From positions 1 to 64,000 of the forward strand of contig JACRJO010000031.1 in assembly GCA_016219985.1 (NCBI GenBank): 64,000 nucleotides of DNA. Direction: 5' to 3'. The translations under genes were made by a program, and so were the position numbers. Below are positions 34,546 to 45,800 of the stretch, in pieces (the stretch's first letter is position 1; every line of letters starts with the position of its first letter). A model generated the notes under the pieces. The model had not been told where the DNA came from and searched no databases. It saw only the letters and a program-made list of their open reading frames with translations. This DNA is from Sphingobacteriales bacterium (GTDB lineage Bacteria; Bacteroidota; Bacteroidia; Chitinophagales; Chitinophagaceae).

Positions 34546-34971
34546 TCAGTCAACCAATGGTTTCTTCAATAAGTCCCGCCAATATTTTTTTGTTGCTATA
34601 GCAACATAATGCCTGGCGGAAAAAATAAAATGAATAAGTAACCAGAGTAAAAAAAGGGGTTGTCCATAAAAGACAGGAATCTGATCGTCCGCACCCCTGC
34701 CAATTGTTAAAGCAGAAGTTGTTACAGAGGGGCTATAAGAAAGTAAACTCAATAGCCCTGATAGTAAAATCAGCCCCAACACAAGCACTCCAGCCTTATG
34801 TCGCCAGACAAAGGCCAATAAAATTATTGGTAAAACGCATAGTCCGACAATGTGTTTCCTCAGGAGGCCAACATCCTTTGTGATAACCGCCCACAGCAAA
34901 ACGATTGCAGAAATTGTGAGGATAATGAGCGGAACGAAGTCTAAAAGATTTTTAATTTTGGCTTTTGTCAT
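34546..34971 (-). CDS. Small membrane protein of unknown function
   Basis: A 141-residue protein with four predicted helices: about residues 13-30 (FVPLIILTISAIVLLWAV), 42-57, 62-80 (GVLVLGLILLSGLLSLLSY) and 105-125. It begins with a short basic stretch (MTKAKIKN). The ATG at 34971 is preferred over one 42 bases upstream. No family can be named. It precedes the unknown exported gene on the same strand by about 130 bases. The absence of charged residues in the helices argues against a transporter with an ion path. Confidence 0.6.
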   Translation of the reverse strand: MTKAKIKNLLDFVPLIILTISAIVLLWAVITKDVGLLRKHIVGLCVLPIILLAFVWRHKAGVLVLGLILLSGLLSLLSYSPSVTTSALTIGRGADDQIPVFYGQPLFLLWLLIHFIFSARHYVAIATKKYWRDLLKKPLVD

Positions 34972-35309
34972 AATTAGGAAAGATCGGCCCGTCATTACGG
35001 GCAACAGTTGCACTATCGAATATACGAAAACTCAATTTGCCTGATCGCATTTGCGATTTCCTCATAGCTATCCCGCCCCCTGCCGCTCATCCGTTATCAA
35101 ATAATATTTCATTTCAACACCTATAATTTTTCAGGATGGTTAAATAAAAGGGGCTTGTGACCGGGCAGAGGAACGTTATGCTTCAAAAAACCGGATCAGC
35201 ACCAGGTGCAAAAAAAGGGAGGTGCCCGGGAGGCCCGGCAACAAGGCATCAAGCCGCACACAGTTTTTACACCAGTGCTGCCATGGGCAATGGCTGCCAC
35301 CGGTAATAA
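34972..35309. other. Gene-free gap of 338 bases
   Basis: I see no gene, RNA or repeat here. Part of it may be the decayed front of the PorP/SprF-like gene whose C-terminal portion begins at 35310, but no frame is recognisable. Confidence 0.5.
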
Positions 35310-35612
35310 TGGAATGGCCAGACCCGTAGCACCCCGAATTTCCTGTTTGTCTACCTGCCCAATGCCCCGCCGGAATTCCAGGGCGGTATCCGGGTGGAGC
35401 ACAGTGAAGTATTCTGGTGGGAACTGGCCCTGTGCGCCAAGCAGGGTTTTATTCTTTCAGCCGGGGTGAACCTGAATAAAAAGTTCACCATTGGATACTC
35501 TTTTGATATTTATAAAAATCCCGTGAGCGTTTTTGACAACGGATCCAATGCCCACGAAGTATTGCTCCGCTATAACATTTTTAAGCAGGTTAGGAGCATT
35601 TGGTTAATGGTC
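35310..35612 (+). pseudogene. Truncated PorP/SprF-type outer-membrane protein remnant
   Basis: Only the last part of a type IX secretion-associated PorP/SprF protein is left: GGIRVEHSEVFWWELALCAK, then GVNLNKKFTIGYSFDIYKNP, then SNAHEVLLRYNIF. These are the conserved final strands of the barrel family. The first 200 or so residues are missing and there is no acceptable start codon. The natural stop also seems lost: one extra base in the T run at 35578-35582 would restore a TAA right after YNIF, exactly where the family normally ends. The terminator at 35613-35648 now sits inside the open frame, which fits a broken gene. Confidence 0.75.
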
Positions 35613-35648
35613 GCAGCGGCCCTGGTTTGGGGTCGCTGCTTTTTTTTT
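35613..35648 (+). terminator. Intrinsic terminator ahead of the Rhs locus
   Basis: A strong hairpin (GCAGCG and CGCTGC with an inner CCC/GGG pairing) is followed by eight or more T bases. It insulates the Rhs gene run from upstream transcription. Confidence 0.88.
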
Positions 35649-35826
35649 ATAAATAGTTGCAGATCACAGATAGTTGGAATTTTTTTTCCAAAAAAAAGAC
35701 CCTTTGCGTACCCTATTCATCACTGTTAAAAAAAAATTATTTTGATTTTTTGATATAAATTAAAAATAAAATCTATATTCATTTCCGGTTGACAGAACAA
35801 CAACGGTTTTTCAAGTAAACAATCGG

Positions 35827-38181
35827 ATGCAAATTTCTGTGGAAACCTTTCCTGTAAAATTCTGTTCCAGTTTAAAAAAGCCAGCTGCGTGGGCGTTTTT
35901 TTTACTGGTGGTAAATTATTCTCCCCTCAGGTCCCAGATTCCTTTACCCGCCGGCACTTCATCATCAGTTAGTAATTTAAGTAAGAGCATCATTCCTGCT
36001 GTTCACGGACCCTCCTTGCGCCATTTTTTTACTCCGGGAATTAAGTTAAACAGGATCGGAACGGAGGCGGGCTACTTTTTAACAAACGGTTTGTTTACCA
36101 GCGATTCAATCACAACCAGTTCTCTGAGACAGTTTAATGTTACACAGTTTGCCGGTATCAGTATCGCCGGAATCCCCGTGGTCGCCGAATATACATGGCG
36201 CGGATCCTCCCCTTCTTATACCGGCCATTTGCCGGCGAACTGGTATAAAATTTCTTTTGATGTGCAACAGTACCGCGAACAGTGGAAGAAAATGGCTGAA
36301 ATGCTTTCACCTGAAAGTATTACGCCGAGCGGAAAGAAATTCACGGAACTCAGCACAGCTTTCAGGAATAACCTGAAGGAGCGGATCTCCCGCCGGTTGA
36401 GGGGTTTTGCCGGCCAGATGGCGGATAGCTTTTCGGCTACTATAAATCCGCTTGATTTTGCCGGGAAGAACCCGAGGGAAATAAGCTCGCTCTTGTATGG
36501 TCAGGATATTCCGGCTCTTTTATTATTGGCGAAAGAAAAACTGGCGGAATTGGAAAATGTATCCTTACGGCAGCAGGAAAAGGATTCCCTGCTCAGGGAG
36601 GCGAGGTCCCGGGTTCATGAGCTTGAGCAAAAGGAAATTTGTTTGGGGGAGATAAATAAATTGATTAAAGCCACCGATTCCACCGGAATTGCGGCAGAGA
36701 TGGCGGTATTATACGGGAAGGCCACGGAAGAATACAGGGAACTGCTGAATAACCCTGCAGAACTGGTAAAGCGCATGTCATCCCGTTATAACCTGGGGGG
36801 ATTGGAAAAATTATTTACGCTATTATCCCAGCTGAAACTGGGCGGTCAGCAGCTTCCGTTTACGGATGACTATATTAGCCCCTTTTTATCAAAAGGGATC
36901 AGTTTTGAAATAAATATCAAGGATAAATTTATCGGTTTTTCCACGGGGCGGCTGCTGCCGGTGATGAGTAATCTTCAACTGAACATCATGGACAGTCTTC
37001 CGGTTCAACAGCCGGGTCCCAAACCTTCATACTGGTACCTGAATTACCGGAAGGGATTACTGTCTGAAAATCACAGGGGAATAAAACTGACCAGTATTAA
37101 AAATACAGGCAGCCCGGCCAACCCGGTTCAATCGCCCAATCTTATAAAAAAATCGCAGCTCCTGATCAGTTTGTATTCAAGAGAAAGAATCGGGGGAAAT
37201 CATTGGCTCAATGCCGAGTTATCCAAGTCGGTAAGCGTAAGTCCGCAGCAATATACCTTAGATAACAGCGGCAGGACAACGGGCGAGGAGAAAAATTATT
37301 TTGATTTAAGTAATGTTTCACTAAAACTGAAAGTGGAAGGGCAATCGGAGCGGACTGGTTTAACACATACCGCTTATTTCAATAAGGTCATCGGGACTTA
37401 TGCAGGACTGGTAAGTAACTATACTGCTTCGGATGGATTTGAAACCGGCTTAGCTGTACGGCTTAAGAAAAAAGCATCCCGGTTCAGCAGCTACCTGAAG
37501 GGGAATTACCGTCAATATAAGGTCCCCGGTTTCACGGACTCAAAATGGTCTTCGGCGAATTGGAAGGCCCGGGTTGGTTATAAATTAAAAAAAGGCCAGT
37601 ATGTACAGCTCAGTTCCAGCTGGCACGATGGATACAAAAAATATGTTCTGGCAGATGTGATCCGTCATATCCGCCAGCAAAACAGGGGCGTAAATGCGGA
37701 CATCAGTTTGGTTAATAAGCGGCTGTTTGGACTCTTCAATACTTCCTTTATTTCTGCCGGTGTGCAGAAGGATTATTTCCCGCTTTCCGGCGTACCAGGC
37801 AAGGAGCAATTGGTTTCTACATCCTATACGATACTGCTGAACCAGGCTTTTCTATACAAAGAACACCTGCTGCTGGCCAACCTTAGTTATACAAAAGTGT
37901 CGCAGGATATGGATGCCCTGCTTTATAATACCCGCTTTGATGCGGACCTCGGAGGGTCCTTCCGGCTCACGCAAAACTGCACAGCCGGCCTGTCGCTGGT
38001 GTACGGTTTCCTGAAAGAAGCATATTCCAACACCGGGATCAGGGCTTCGTTTTCCGGGATGATCTGGAAAAGAATTCAGCTGGATATCAGCATGGACATA
38101 CGAAAGAATATAACCTTATCAAACCCGCTGTTCCGTCAGTTTATGAACCTCGGATGCGGAATTAAATACAGCATTAAATAA
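35827..38181 (+). CDS. Exported beta-rich protein with coiled-coil centre, first gene of the Rhs locus
   Basis: A 784-residue protein with an N-terminal hydrophobic export signal (about residues 18-36). Residues 50-160 are beta-rich. Residues 155-340 are helical with heptad-like repeats (LLLLAKEKLAELENVSLRQQ, then LLREARSRVHELEQKE). The last 330 residues alternate polar and aromatic residues in a way typical of outer-membrane barrels and end with GCGIKYSIK, an aromatic-rich terminal strand. So it is a candidate outer-membrane component. No known family is recognised. The gap of about 180 AT-rich bases before it likely holds the promoter of the whole run, and the following gene is nine bases away. 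Confidence 0.65.
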   Translation: MQISVETFPVKFCSSLKKPAAWAFFLLVVNYSPLRSQIPLPAGTSSSVSNLSKSIIPAVHGPSLRHFFTPGIKLNRIGTEAGYFLTNGLFTSDSITTSSLRQFNVTQFAGISIAGIPVVAEYTWRGSSPSYTGHLPANWYKISFDVQQYREQWKKMAEMLSPESITPSGKKFTELSTAFRNNLKERISRRLRGFAGQMADSFSATINPLDFAGKNPREISSLLYGQDIPALLLLAKEKLAELENVSLRQQEKDSLLREARSRVHELEQKEICLGEINKLIKATDSTGIAAEMAVLYGKATEEYRELLNNPAELVKRMSSRYNLGGLEKLFTLLSQLKLGGQQLPFTDDYISPFLSKGISFEINIKDKFIGFSTGRLLPVMSNLQLNIMDSLPVQQPGPKPSYWYLNYRKGLLSENHRGIKLTSIKNTGSPANPVQSPNLIKKSQLLISLYSRERIGGNHWLNAELSKSVSVSPQQYTLDNSGRTTGEEKNYFDLSNVSLKLKVEGQSERTGLTHTAYFNKVIGTYAGLVSNYTASDGFETGLAVRLKKKASRFSSYLKGNYRQYKVPGFTDSKWSSANWKARVGYKLKKGQYVQLSSSWHDGYKKYVLADVIRHIRQQNRGVNADISLVNKRLFGLFNTSFISAGVQKDYFPLSGVPGKEQLVSTSYTILLNQAFLYKEHLLLANLSYTKVSQDMDALLYNTRFDADLGGSFRLTQNCTAGLSLVYGFLKEAYSNTGIRASFSGMIWKRIQLDISMDIRKNITLSNPLFRQFMNLGCGIKYSIK

Positions 38182-38189
38182 AAAAGTCT

Positions 38190-39293
38190 ATGAACCGCTT
38201 ATTTTTCAGGCAAGGAATTTTTTTTCTGGTGCTCCTCTGCAGCGCCTTTATCGTAAGGAGCCAGGTCAGCTTCGTGTTCAATACGGCGGCGCTGGGCAGG
38301 GATATGAGAGGTCTATCAGCGGTGCAGCTGATCAATACCGGCCGGGACAGTTATACCGGTAACCTGGACATTGAAATCAGGAACCTGGAGAGGAGCCTGC
38401 AGGTGGTTAAAATAGTTGTTACGGGGGTACAGTTATTACCCGGTAGCAATATAATTCCTGCCGGAAAATTCGGCAGTGCAGCTGTGTTTTATGCGCCTGG
38501 TAAAGAAGGGGATTATGTCCGCCAGACCGGCATGATGCCTGAAGGGGAACTTGAATACTGTTTTAAATATACAGTTACTTCCAAGGATAACACGAACGAA
38601 ATTTTTGACAATTGCTTTACAGGCACTGCTATCCTGTCCACCCCGCTTGAACTGATACTCCCGGATAATGGGGATGAATTTTGCCAGAAACGGCCCCGGT
38701 TCAGCTGGCAGCCTTCATTGCCGCTGGCGCCGGGAACAGATTATACACTCAAGCTGGCGAAAAAACAAAATGGACAGACTCAGGCAGAAGCCCTGCTGAT
38801 CAATCTCCCGGTCGTGTTGCAGGCCCATATTAAGGGGTCTGTATTTCCATTCCCGGCGGCAACGCCCGACCTGCAGGAAGGCGCCACTTATGTATGGCAG
38901 GTAACAGCGGATAACAAGGGGATACAAAAGACTTCGGAAGTATGGGAATTTACCATACAGTGTGAGAAAACAGAACCCGCTGCTAAAAGTTACAGGGAAT
39001 TAAAGGAATCTGATGACGGAGGTTATTTAACAACAGGCCCAGTGCTTCGTTTTGCGGTCTTCAATTCGTTCACGGCCGGGAAACTAACCTATTCTATTAA
39101 GGACCTTACCAATCCTGAAAAAAAATTCAGTTACCTGCCGGTAGCAGAACTGCAAAAGGGAAATAACAATATATCCGTTGACCTGAAAAAGGTACCGGGT
39201 ATGGAGGATGGAAACGAATACCTCCTTCAGGTGGTACTGCCTGATGGTAAGAAAGTTTCAGTCAGGTTCAAATACAGCGAAGATGAAGAATAA
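38190..39293 (+). CDS. Exported beta-sandwich protein of the Rhs locus
   Basis: A 367-residue protein with a signal peptide (GIFFLVLLCSAFIVRSQ). The middle region looks like a fibronectin-type sandwich (FSWQPSLPLAPGTDYTLKLA and TYVWQVTADNKGIQKTSEVW), and the ends are also strand-rich. There is no catalytic motif. Its stop overlaps the start of the lipoprotein gene by 11 bases, which strongly suggests translational coupling. It probably acts in the periplasm or at the cell surface as an adaptor between the predicted barrel protein and the giant proteins. This placement is an inference from gene order only; the family is unknown to me. Confidence 0.65.
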   Translation: MNRLFFRQGIFFLVLLCSAFIVRSQVSFVFNTAALGRDMRGLSAVQLINTGRDSYTGNLDIEIRNLERSLQVVKIVVTGVQLLPGSNIIPAGKFGSAAVFYAPGKEGDYVRQTGMMPEGELEYCFKYTVTSKDNTNEIFDNCFTGTAILSTPLELILPDNGDEFCQKRPRFSWQPSLPLAPGTDYTLKLAKKQNGQTQAEALLINLPVVLQAHIKGSVFPFPAATPDLQEGATYVWQVTADNKGIQKTSEVWEFTIQCEKTEPAAKSYRELKESDDGGYLTTGPVLRFAVFNSFTAGKLTYSIKDLTNPEKKFSYLPVAELQKGNNNISVDLKKVPGMEDGNEYLLQVVLPDGKKVSVRFKYSEDEE

Positions 39294-39807
39294 GATATAC
39301 TGGTGTATGGTGTTTGCTGGGTTGCTGATAGTTGCCTGTAAAGGGAAAACAGCGCAGGAAAAAAGGGCAGCCTATATAACAAAGCCCGGCAATGGCCTGA
39401 CCTGGAAAACGGAAGCAGCGGGCAATGCGGTGGTGAGCCAGTTTGTACCGGATAAGCAGGATATGGGGAACGGCAGCAATGCCTATCGTTTTCTCGTAAC
39501 GGTGCAGAGCCGGCCAAACATAACAACGGACAGCATCCTGTATGATTTCAATTACCACTCCGCGGACTTTTTCAGGCTGCTCGCAGGTACTGACACATTG
39601 CAGCCTGTATTAAGTGAGCGGATGGCGAACGGGCGGCGGGACCTGCACCAGTTTACCGTATTGTTTGACCGGGCGGGTATTACAAAATCACCGGATTCGC
39701 TGACGCTGCTGTTTACAGGAAATAAATTATTTGAGGAGAAGCTCCTCTTCCGATATGCATTAACTGATATCAAGAACGCTACTAAAACCCTGTATGGTTA
39801 TGAGTAA
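39283..39807 (+). CDS. Small lipoprotein of the Rhs locus
   Basis: A 174-residue lipoprotein. The signal peptide ends in a lipobox (FAGLLIVACKG, Cys19 or so), followed by a polar linker. The mature part is strand-rich (YRFLVTVQSRPNITTDSILY, then HQFTVLFDRAGITKSPDSLT). The start is inside the preceding gene (11-base overlap), and its last 14 bases overlap the start of the 2277-residue giant. Such tight packing indicates co-translation and a shared job. It may anchor part of the assembly to a membrane. No family is recognised; an upstream in-frame ATG at 39208 would bury the lipobox and is rejected. Confidence 0.7.
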   Translation: MKNKIYWCMVFAGLLIVACKGKTAQEKRAAYITKPGNGLTWKTEAAGNAVVSQFVPDKQDMGNGSNAYRFLVTVQSRPNITTDSILYDFNYHSADFFRLLAGTDTLQPVLSERMANGRRDLHQFTVLFDRAGITKSPDSLTLLFTGNKLFEEKLLFRYALTDIKNATKTLYGYE

Positions 39808-42800
39808 ATCAATGAGAAAGCAAAAGGCTGCAGCCTGGATCCTGTTATTGGTATTTTCAGTACAGACATTTTACCCGGTCCGGGCTTATGCCCTGACATC
39901 CGGACCCACCACACCAGAAATGAGTGCCTTTGAGCCGGCATCCACAGCTAATATGGTGGATTTGTTTTCCGGTGATTTCTCGTACAATATCCCCTTGCTG
40001 GATGTGGGCGGTTATCCCGTTAACCTGGCTTATCACTCGGGTGCGGGTCCCGAAGAAGAAGCCAGCTGGGTGGGCCTGGGCTGGAGCCTGAACCCCGGCG
40101 CCATTAACCGGCAGCTTCGTGGCCTGCCGGATGATTTCAACGGGGATGTGATTACCCAGGAGGATAATAAGAAACCGAATATAACGGTCGGGGGAAATGT
40201 AAATGCATCCATTAAATTATTCGGAAACAGGACGCCGAAGATCAAGATTGGTAAGAAGAAGAAAAACCTGAACGGGAACATGAAGGTAAAAATCGGCATC
40301 CTTCATAACAATTATACCGGCTATAAAGGAATTATAGGTATCGGGACCGGTTTCAGCACCTCGGATCAGAATTCAGATGCCATGACAAAGAACCTGAGTG
40401 TGTCCGCTGATCCCAGTACAAGCCTAGGGTTGAGTGTGGACAATCAATCCGGTGTGAATCCGTATGCCAATTTTGAGGTTAATTATAAAGTGACCACAAA
40501 AAAAGAACGTGAAGCTGCAAGAAACCTGACAATTTCCCAGCAAGAAAATCTCAGCAAGACATTGATCAATGCAATTTTTCATAGCTCGATCTATGATTTA
40601 AAGGAGAGTGCTTCAAAGGTTGCAAAAATGGAACGGATATTAAACAGGGCGAATGATGTCAGCAGTATGCTTGGAGGGTCTTCCTCCATCAATTTTGGTA
40701 CGTTCCAGCCCCCTGCATTGGTACAGACCCCGATGGTATCAAAAAATTTTACAGCATCACTGGGAATAGGTGTCACTTTGTTTGGAGTCGCTGTTGTTCC
40801 TGGTATTGAGGGCACCTATTCCAGGCAGGAATTGAAACAAAAGATAAACACCGCACCTGCTTATGGTTTTATGAATGGGCATATTGCTAAATCGAAGGAT
40901 GAGGCAATTCTCGATTATAATATGGAAAAAGAAAGCCCCTATTTCAAAAGGCTTCCCAACCTGGGGGTGACCGTTTTTACACCTGATTTGTTCAATGTGA
41001 CAAGCAATGCCGGATCAATGCAGTTCCGGCCTTACCTGAGGGGGACGGGCATTTATTTCCAGCCGCATAAACTTGATGAAGACAAAAGTACCGATATCGG
41101 GCTTGAGGCGGGATTTGGTAATATTTTCCATCTGGGGGTTCCCCTGCAGCTGCAAAAAACAAATAATATTTCAGGAAAATGGACTGCAAAAAATAATTAC
41201 CTGAGTATCGGGGATTTTAAATCAACGGGTTCAACTCCGGATAACCAGGCCTTTTATTTCAAGCGGGTCGGTGAGAAAAACCGGCAGGATGATGCTTATT
41301 TTGGCGCAATCGGAAACACCTCCCCGGTTGCTGTCAGGCTCGATAATGGTTTTTCTGCCTGGGCCTTTGGTAAGGGGCAGGCGAATAACGCGATCCGGGT
41401 TAAAAATGCGGGGGATATAAGCGGTATCCAGCAGGGAAGAACCGTACGCGATAAAGCAAATCATTCCATCTCCTACCTGACGGCAGCGGAGGCGGCTAAC
41501 TACGCGTTGGATAAACAAATTCCCAACTACCGGGAAAATACCCTTCTTACAACGGCGGGCGATGTGAAGAACCTGGTAACCCGTACCGCAGATTACAGGA
41601 AGGCACATCATATTTCCCAGTACACGATTACACAGGATGACGGGCAAAGAATGGTATATGGCATACCTGTATATAATACGGCCCAGGAGGAAGTCAGTTT
41701 TGCCATTCGGTACAACGCCACGGCGCTGGAAAAGGGGATAACCAGCTATAATCCAGGTACTGACAACAGTCAGAACAATATGAATGGAAAGGATAATTAT
41801 TATCATAAATACAGCACACCGGCTTATACTACCGGTCACCTGCTTTCCGCGATTCTTTCTCCTGACTATGTGGATCTGACAAACAACGGGGTTACGGATG
41901 ATGACCTGGGTACCGCTGTAAAATTTAACTACTCCCAGTTAAGTGATGTAAATGGCAACCCGTTGTATTATAAATGGCGTACCCCCTATTCAAATGAATA
42001 CGGTAATAATAATACGGCGAATTACAGCGAAGGATACAGGAGTATTACAGATGATGATAAAGCAAATTATACCTGGGGTAAAAAGGAGCTCTGGTATGTG
42101 CATTCAATTGAATCCAAAACTATGGTGGCCCAGTTTTACACAGAAGACAGGAAAGATGGATTAGGGGTGTTGGATGAGAACGGTGGCAAAGATCCGTCCA
42201 TCAGGCTAAAGCGGCTGAAAGAAATCCGGCTTTATTCCAAATCTGACCTCTACCTGAATGGAAACAATGCCGTGCCGGTTAAAACGGTGCATTTTGAATA
42301 TGACGAAACCTATCCGCTTGTCAGCCAGCTGCCCAACAATGAGTTTTCCCATCTTGGATACGGCAAACTGACCCTGAAGCGCATCTGGTTCAGCTACGGA
42401 AAAAACACTAAAGGGCAATACAACAGTTACAATTTCAAATATAAAATACCCTTGAACCAGGTTTACCAGGATATGCAAAGCGACCGCTGGGGATCCTACC
42501 GCCCCAAATCAGCTAATCCGAACGGGCTGACCAACCTGGAATTTCCTTATGCCACACAAAACAGGACGGACGCAGATGATTTTGCTTCCTACTGGCAGCT
42601 GAACGAAATTGAACTTCCCTCTGGTGGTATTATACAGGTCCAGTATGAAAGTGATGATTATGCGTATGTCCAGGACCGCCGGGCGGCACAAATGTGTTTT
42701 ATTACCGGTATTGGCAGCAATGGTGGCACCACAGGATTTGCCAATGCTGATAAAATATACGTAAAACTGCCGGTGGCTACCAGTAATGCAGATCTAAAGA

Positions 42801-45800
42801 AACGATATTTTGAAGGGCTGAAATCACTTGCGTATAAAGCGTTTATTGACCTGGATGGGAAGGGTCATTCTGAATATGTATCGGGTTTTGCGGATATCTC
42901 CGGTTATACTATTGCCAATCCTGCTACCGGAAGTGATATCGTTGAAATAACCGTGGGTAAGATTAATAATTATAACCCGATCGCCAAAGCAGCCTGGCAG
43001 AAACTGAAGATGGATCTGCCCCGTTATGCATATGCGGAATACGATAACCTGAATGCAGATGAAATGGGGTTTGTAAAAGCGATTAAAGCGCTGGGCGCCA
43101 CATTTAGCCGGTTCAAAGACCTGGTGGAAAATTTTGATCAGCGGGCAAAAAGAAAGGGGTTTGGGAATCATATAAATTTAAGTAAATCCTGGGTAAGGCT
43201 CTGTACCCCGGCGGGAATTAATGGTTCGGTTAAGGGTAAACTGGGCGGGGGGCACCGGGTCAGAGAAGTAAAAATAAACGACCAGTGGGCCCTGATGAGC
43301 GGAGTGGCCACAGCTGAAACCGGGGTTTACGGCCAGCGATATGAATATACAACTGAAGTATCCGGCCCCGGGGGAGTAACTGAAATAATTTCTTCCGGAG
43401 TTGCCTCTTATGAACCTGCCACCGGTAGTGATGAAAACCCTTTCCGGGAACCCATCAATTATTCTGACAAGCATTTATTCGGCCTCCCAAAATACTTCTA
43501 TCTCGAAAGGCCGATGGGAGAATCTTATTTTCCTTCAGCTTCTGTAGGATATAGCAAAGTGACTATTAAAAACCTGGGAGCAGATGGTTCTGTTGGAGCT
43601 AACGGGGTTACCGTTAATGAATTTTATACTTCGAAGGATTTCCCGGTAAAAGTGGACGACCTGCCAATGGAAAGGAAGCAACCCAAAATTTCATTCCTCC
43701 CCAGATTATTTGGTGCAAAAATTACAGCAGCTGTAACAGTATCTCAGGGCTACCTGGTGGAAAATAATGATATGAATGGCAAACCAAAGGGCGAAGCTGT
43801 ATATGGAAAGAATGGTAATGAAATATCCTCGGCAAAATATTATTATAAGGTATCCAACCCCGGCGCAGAAAAACAGGAGTTGAATAATAATGTTTCCGTT
43901 ATCGACAGAGGGGGGACGATCACCCCGAATGCTATCGTGGGAATGGATATCGACATGTTTACCGAAATGAATGAAAGCCTGATGGAGAATATGGGAGTAG
44001 CTGTTGACCCTTCATTCGGTGTTACAATTTATGGGATCATACCCAAGTTTTCGATAAAACTTCCTTTACCCAAACCCAATTACGAGAAAAGGTTATACCG
44101 GGGGTCCAGCACCATTAAACTGGTAAACCGGTATGCCATACTGGAAAAGTCGGTAAAGACCGTTAACGGGAGTACGAGTGTTGCTGAAAACCTGTTATGG
44201 GACGCTGAAACGGGTGAGGTGCTGCTGTCAAAGGTCAACAATGAATTTAATGATAACACCTATACGTTCAATTACCCGGCTCACTGGGTATATGACAGAA
44301 TGGGTGCTGCTTTCCGGAACGAAGGGGTGTACCTGGCCGGATTTACAACCAGTTCTACCGGGAATATAGTGACCACATATAATGGATTGCTGGTCCCCGG
44401 TGATGAACTCATTGACCTTGGCAGTAATAACCAATATTGGGTAACCGATCCGCATAAAAATGGCCAATTGTACCTGGTAGATAAGGATGGGGCCTATAAA
44501 CCCGGCCTTTCCGCAAATGTGAAAATCAGCCGGTCGGGCAGAAGAAACCTTGCCATGGCTTCAGTCGGATCCGTGGTGACTATGAATAACCCGATCAATG
44601 GAGCCTCACTCAATTTTACGCAGGCCAGTAATGTATTGCAAGCAGGTGCGGTGAATTATGCAGATGACTGGAAAGTACCCCTGCAAGAAAGATGTGCCGT
44701 CGATTCGGCTTGCTGGAGTCTGAATCAGAATTCAAACACGGCCACGCCTGTCCTGAATTTTGTTACTCCCGCATTAAAGGCGACCAGCAGCCTTTATTCC
44801 TTCTATGGGACCAAAATTTATAACCCGGGCTACAATGCTTCCGGTGACGGTGTTTACCAGACCCTGACGACACCATACTGGAAAGGGGATAATACCTGCC
44901 TGGCCGGGCCTATGAACCGCTGTGCATTTTGGGTCAACACAAATTTAGCAGCTCCGTTGGGTGCAGCAAAAGCGACATCCGGGAAAGACAGTGTACCCGG
45001 AATGAATGTACCAGGGGCAAATGCGGTTCCTAATTGTATACCAAGAACCGGGACCTTTGGCAGATGGCTGGGCTATACATTTAATTATTCTACAAGTACG
45101 CCCAGGACTATTTATGTCGGAATAGCATCGGATAACCGTTTTCAGTTTAAAATTAACGGAACCCCGGTATTGATCAGGAGCACGGATGTTGAGACTGATT
45201 TTCAGTATTGGCATATTTACCCGGTTTGTTTAAACCCGGGCAAATACACCCTGGAGTTTTTGGGGTATAACAGAAATGATCTGGTGGGTGAGGGCGCTTT
45301 TGGAGCGGAAGTATATGACAATACACTGGCCCAGCTCCAGGCTGCCACAGCCGACAACAGCCTGAATATAGTTTACTCTACCCGGAACGTGATCGGGCAG
45401 AATATTGAGGTGGGTGATGGGATCGGTTATGCGGCGCCTGCCGGGTATTATGTATTTAAAACGCCAGGCGGGCTGTTTACCGCAAACCAGATCAATTCCG
45501 TGGCACCTGCCGGAGGCGCCGGGGTTAACAACTATTTTAACCCCTACCGGACCGGTATACTGGGAAACTGGCGGGTAAAAAAACAATTACTCTATGATAC
45601 GAAGCGGGTCAACAACAAGGGAGATGTGAATGACCCCACCGGTACACAGTTGCGCAATTCCGGGTACTTTGCGGATTACAGCAATTACTGGAGCTGGACG
45701 GGAACCAACTGGGTGGAAAATGCAGGCAACCCCCGTTGGCAATGGACATCCCAGGTTACCAAGTTTAACCGGAAGGGACAGGAAATTGAAAACATGGATG

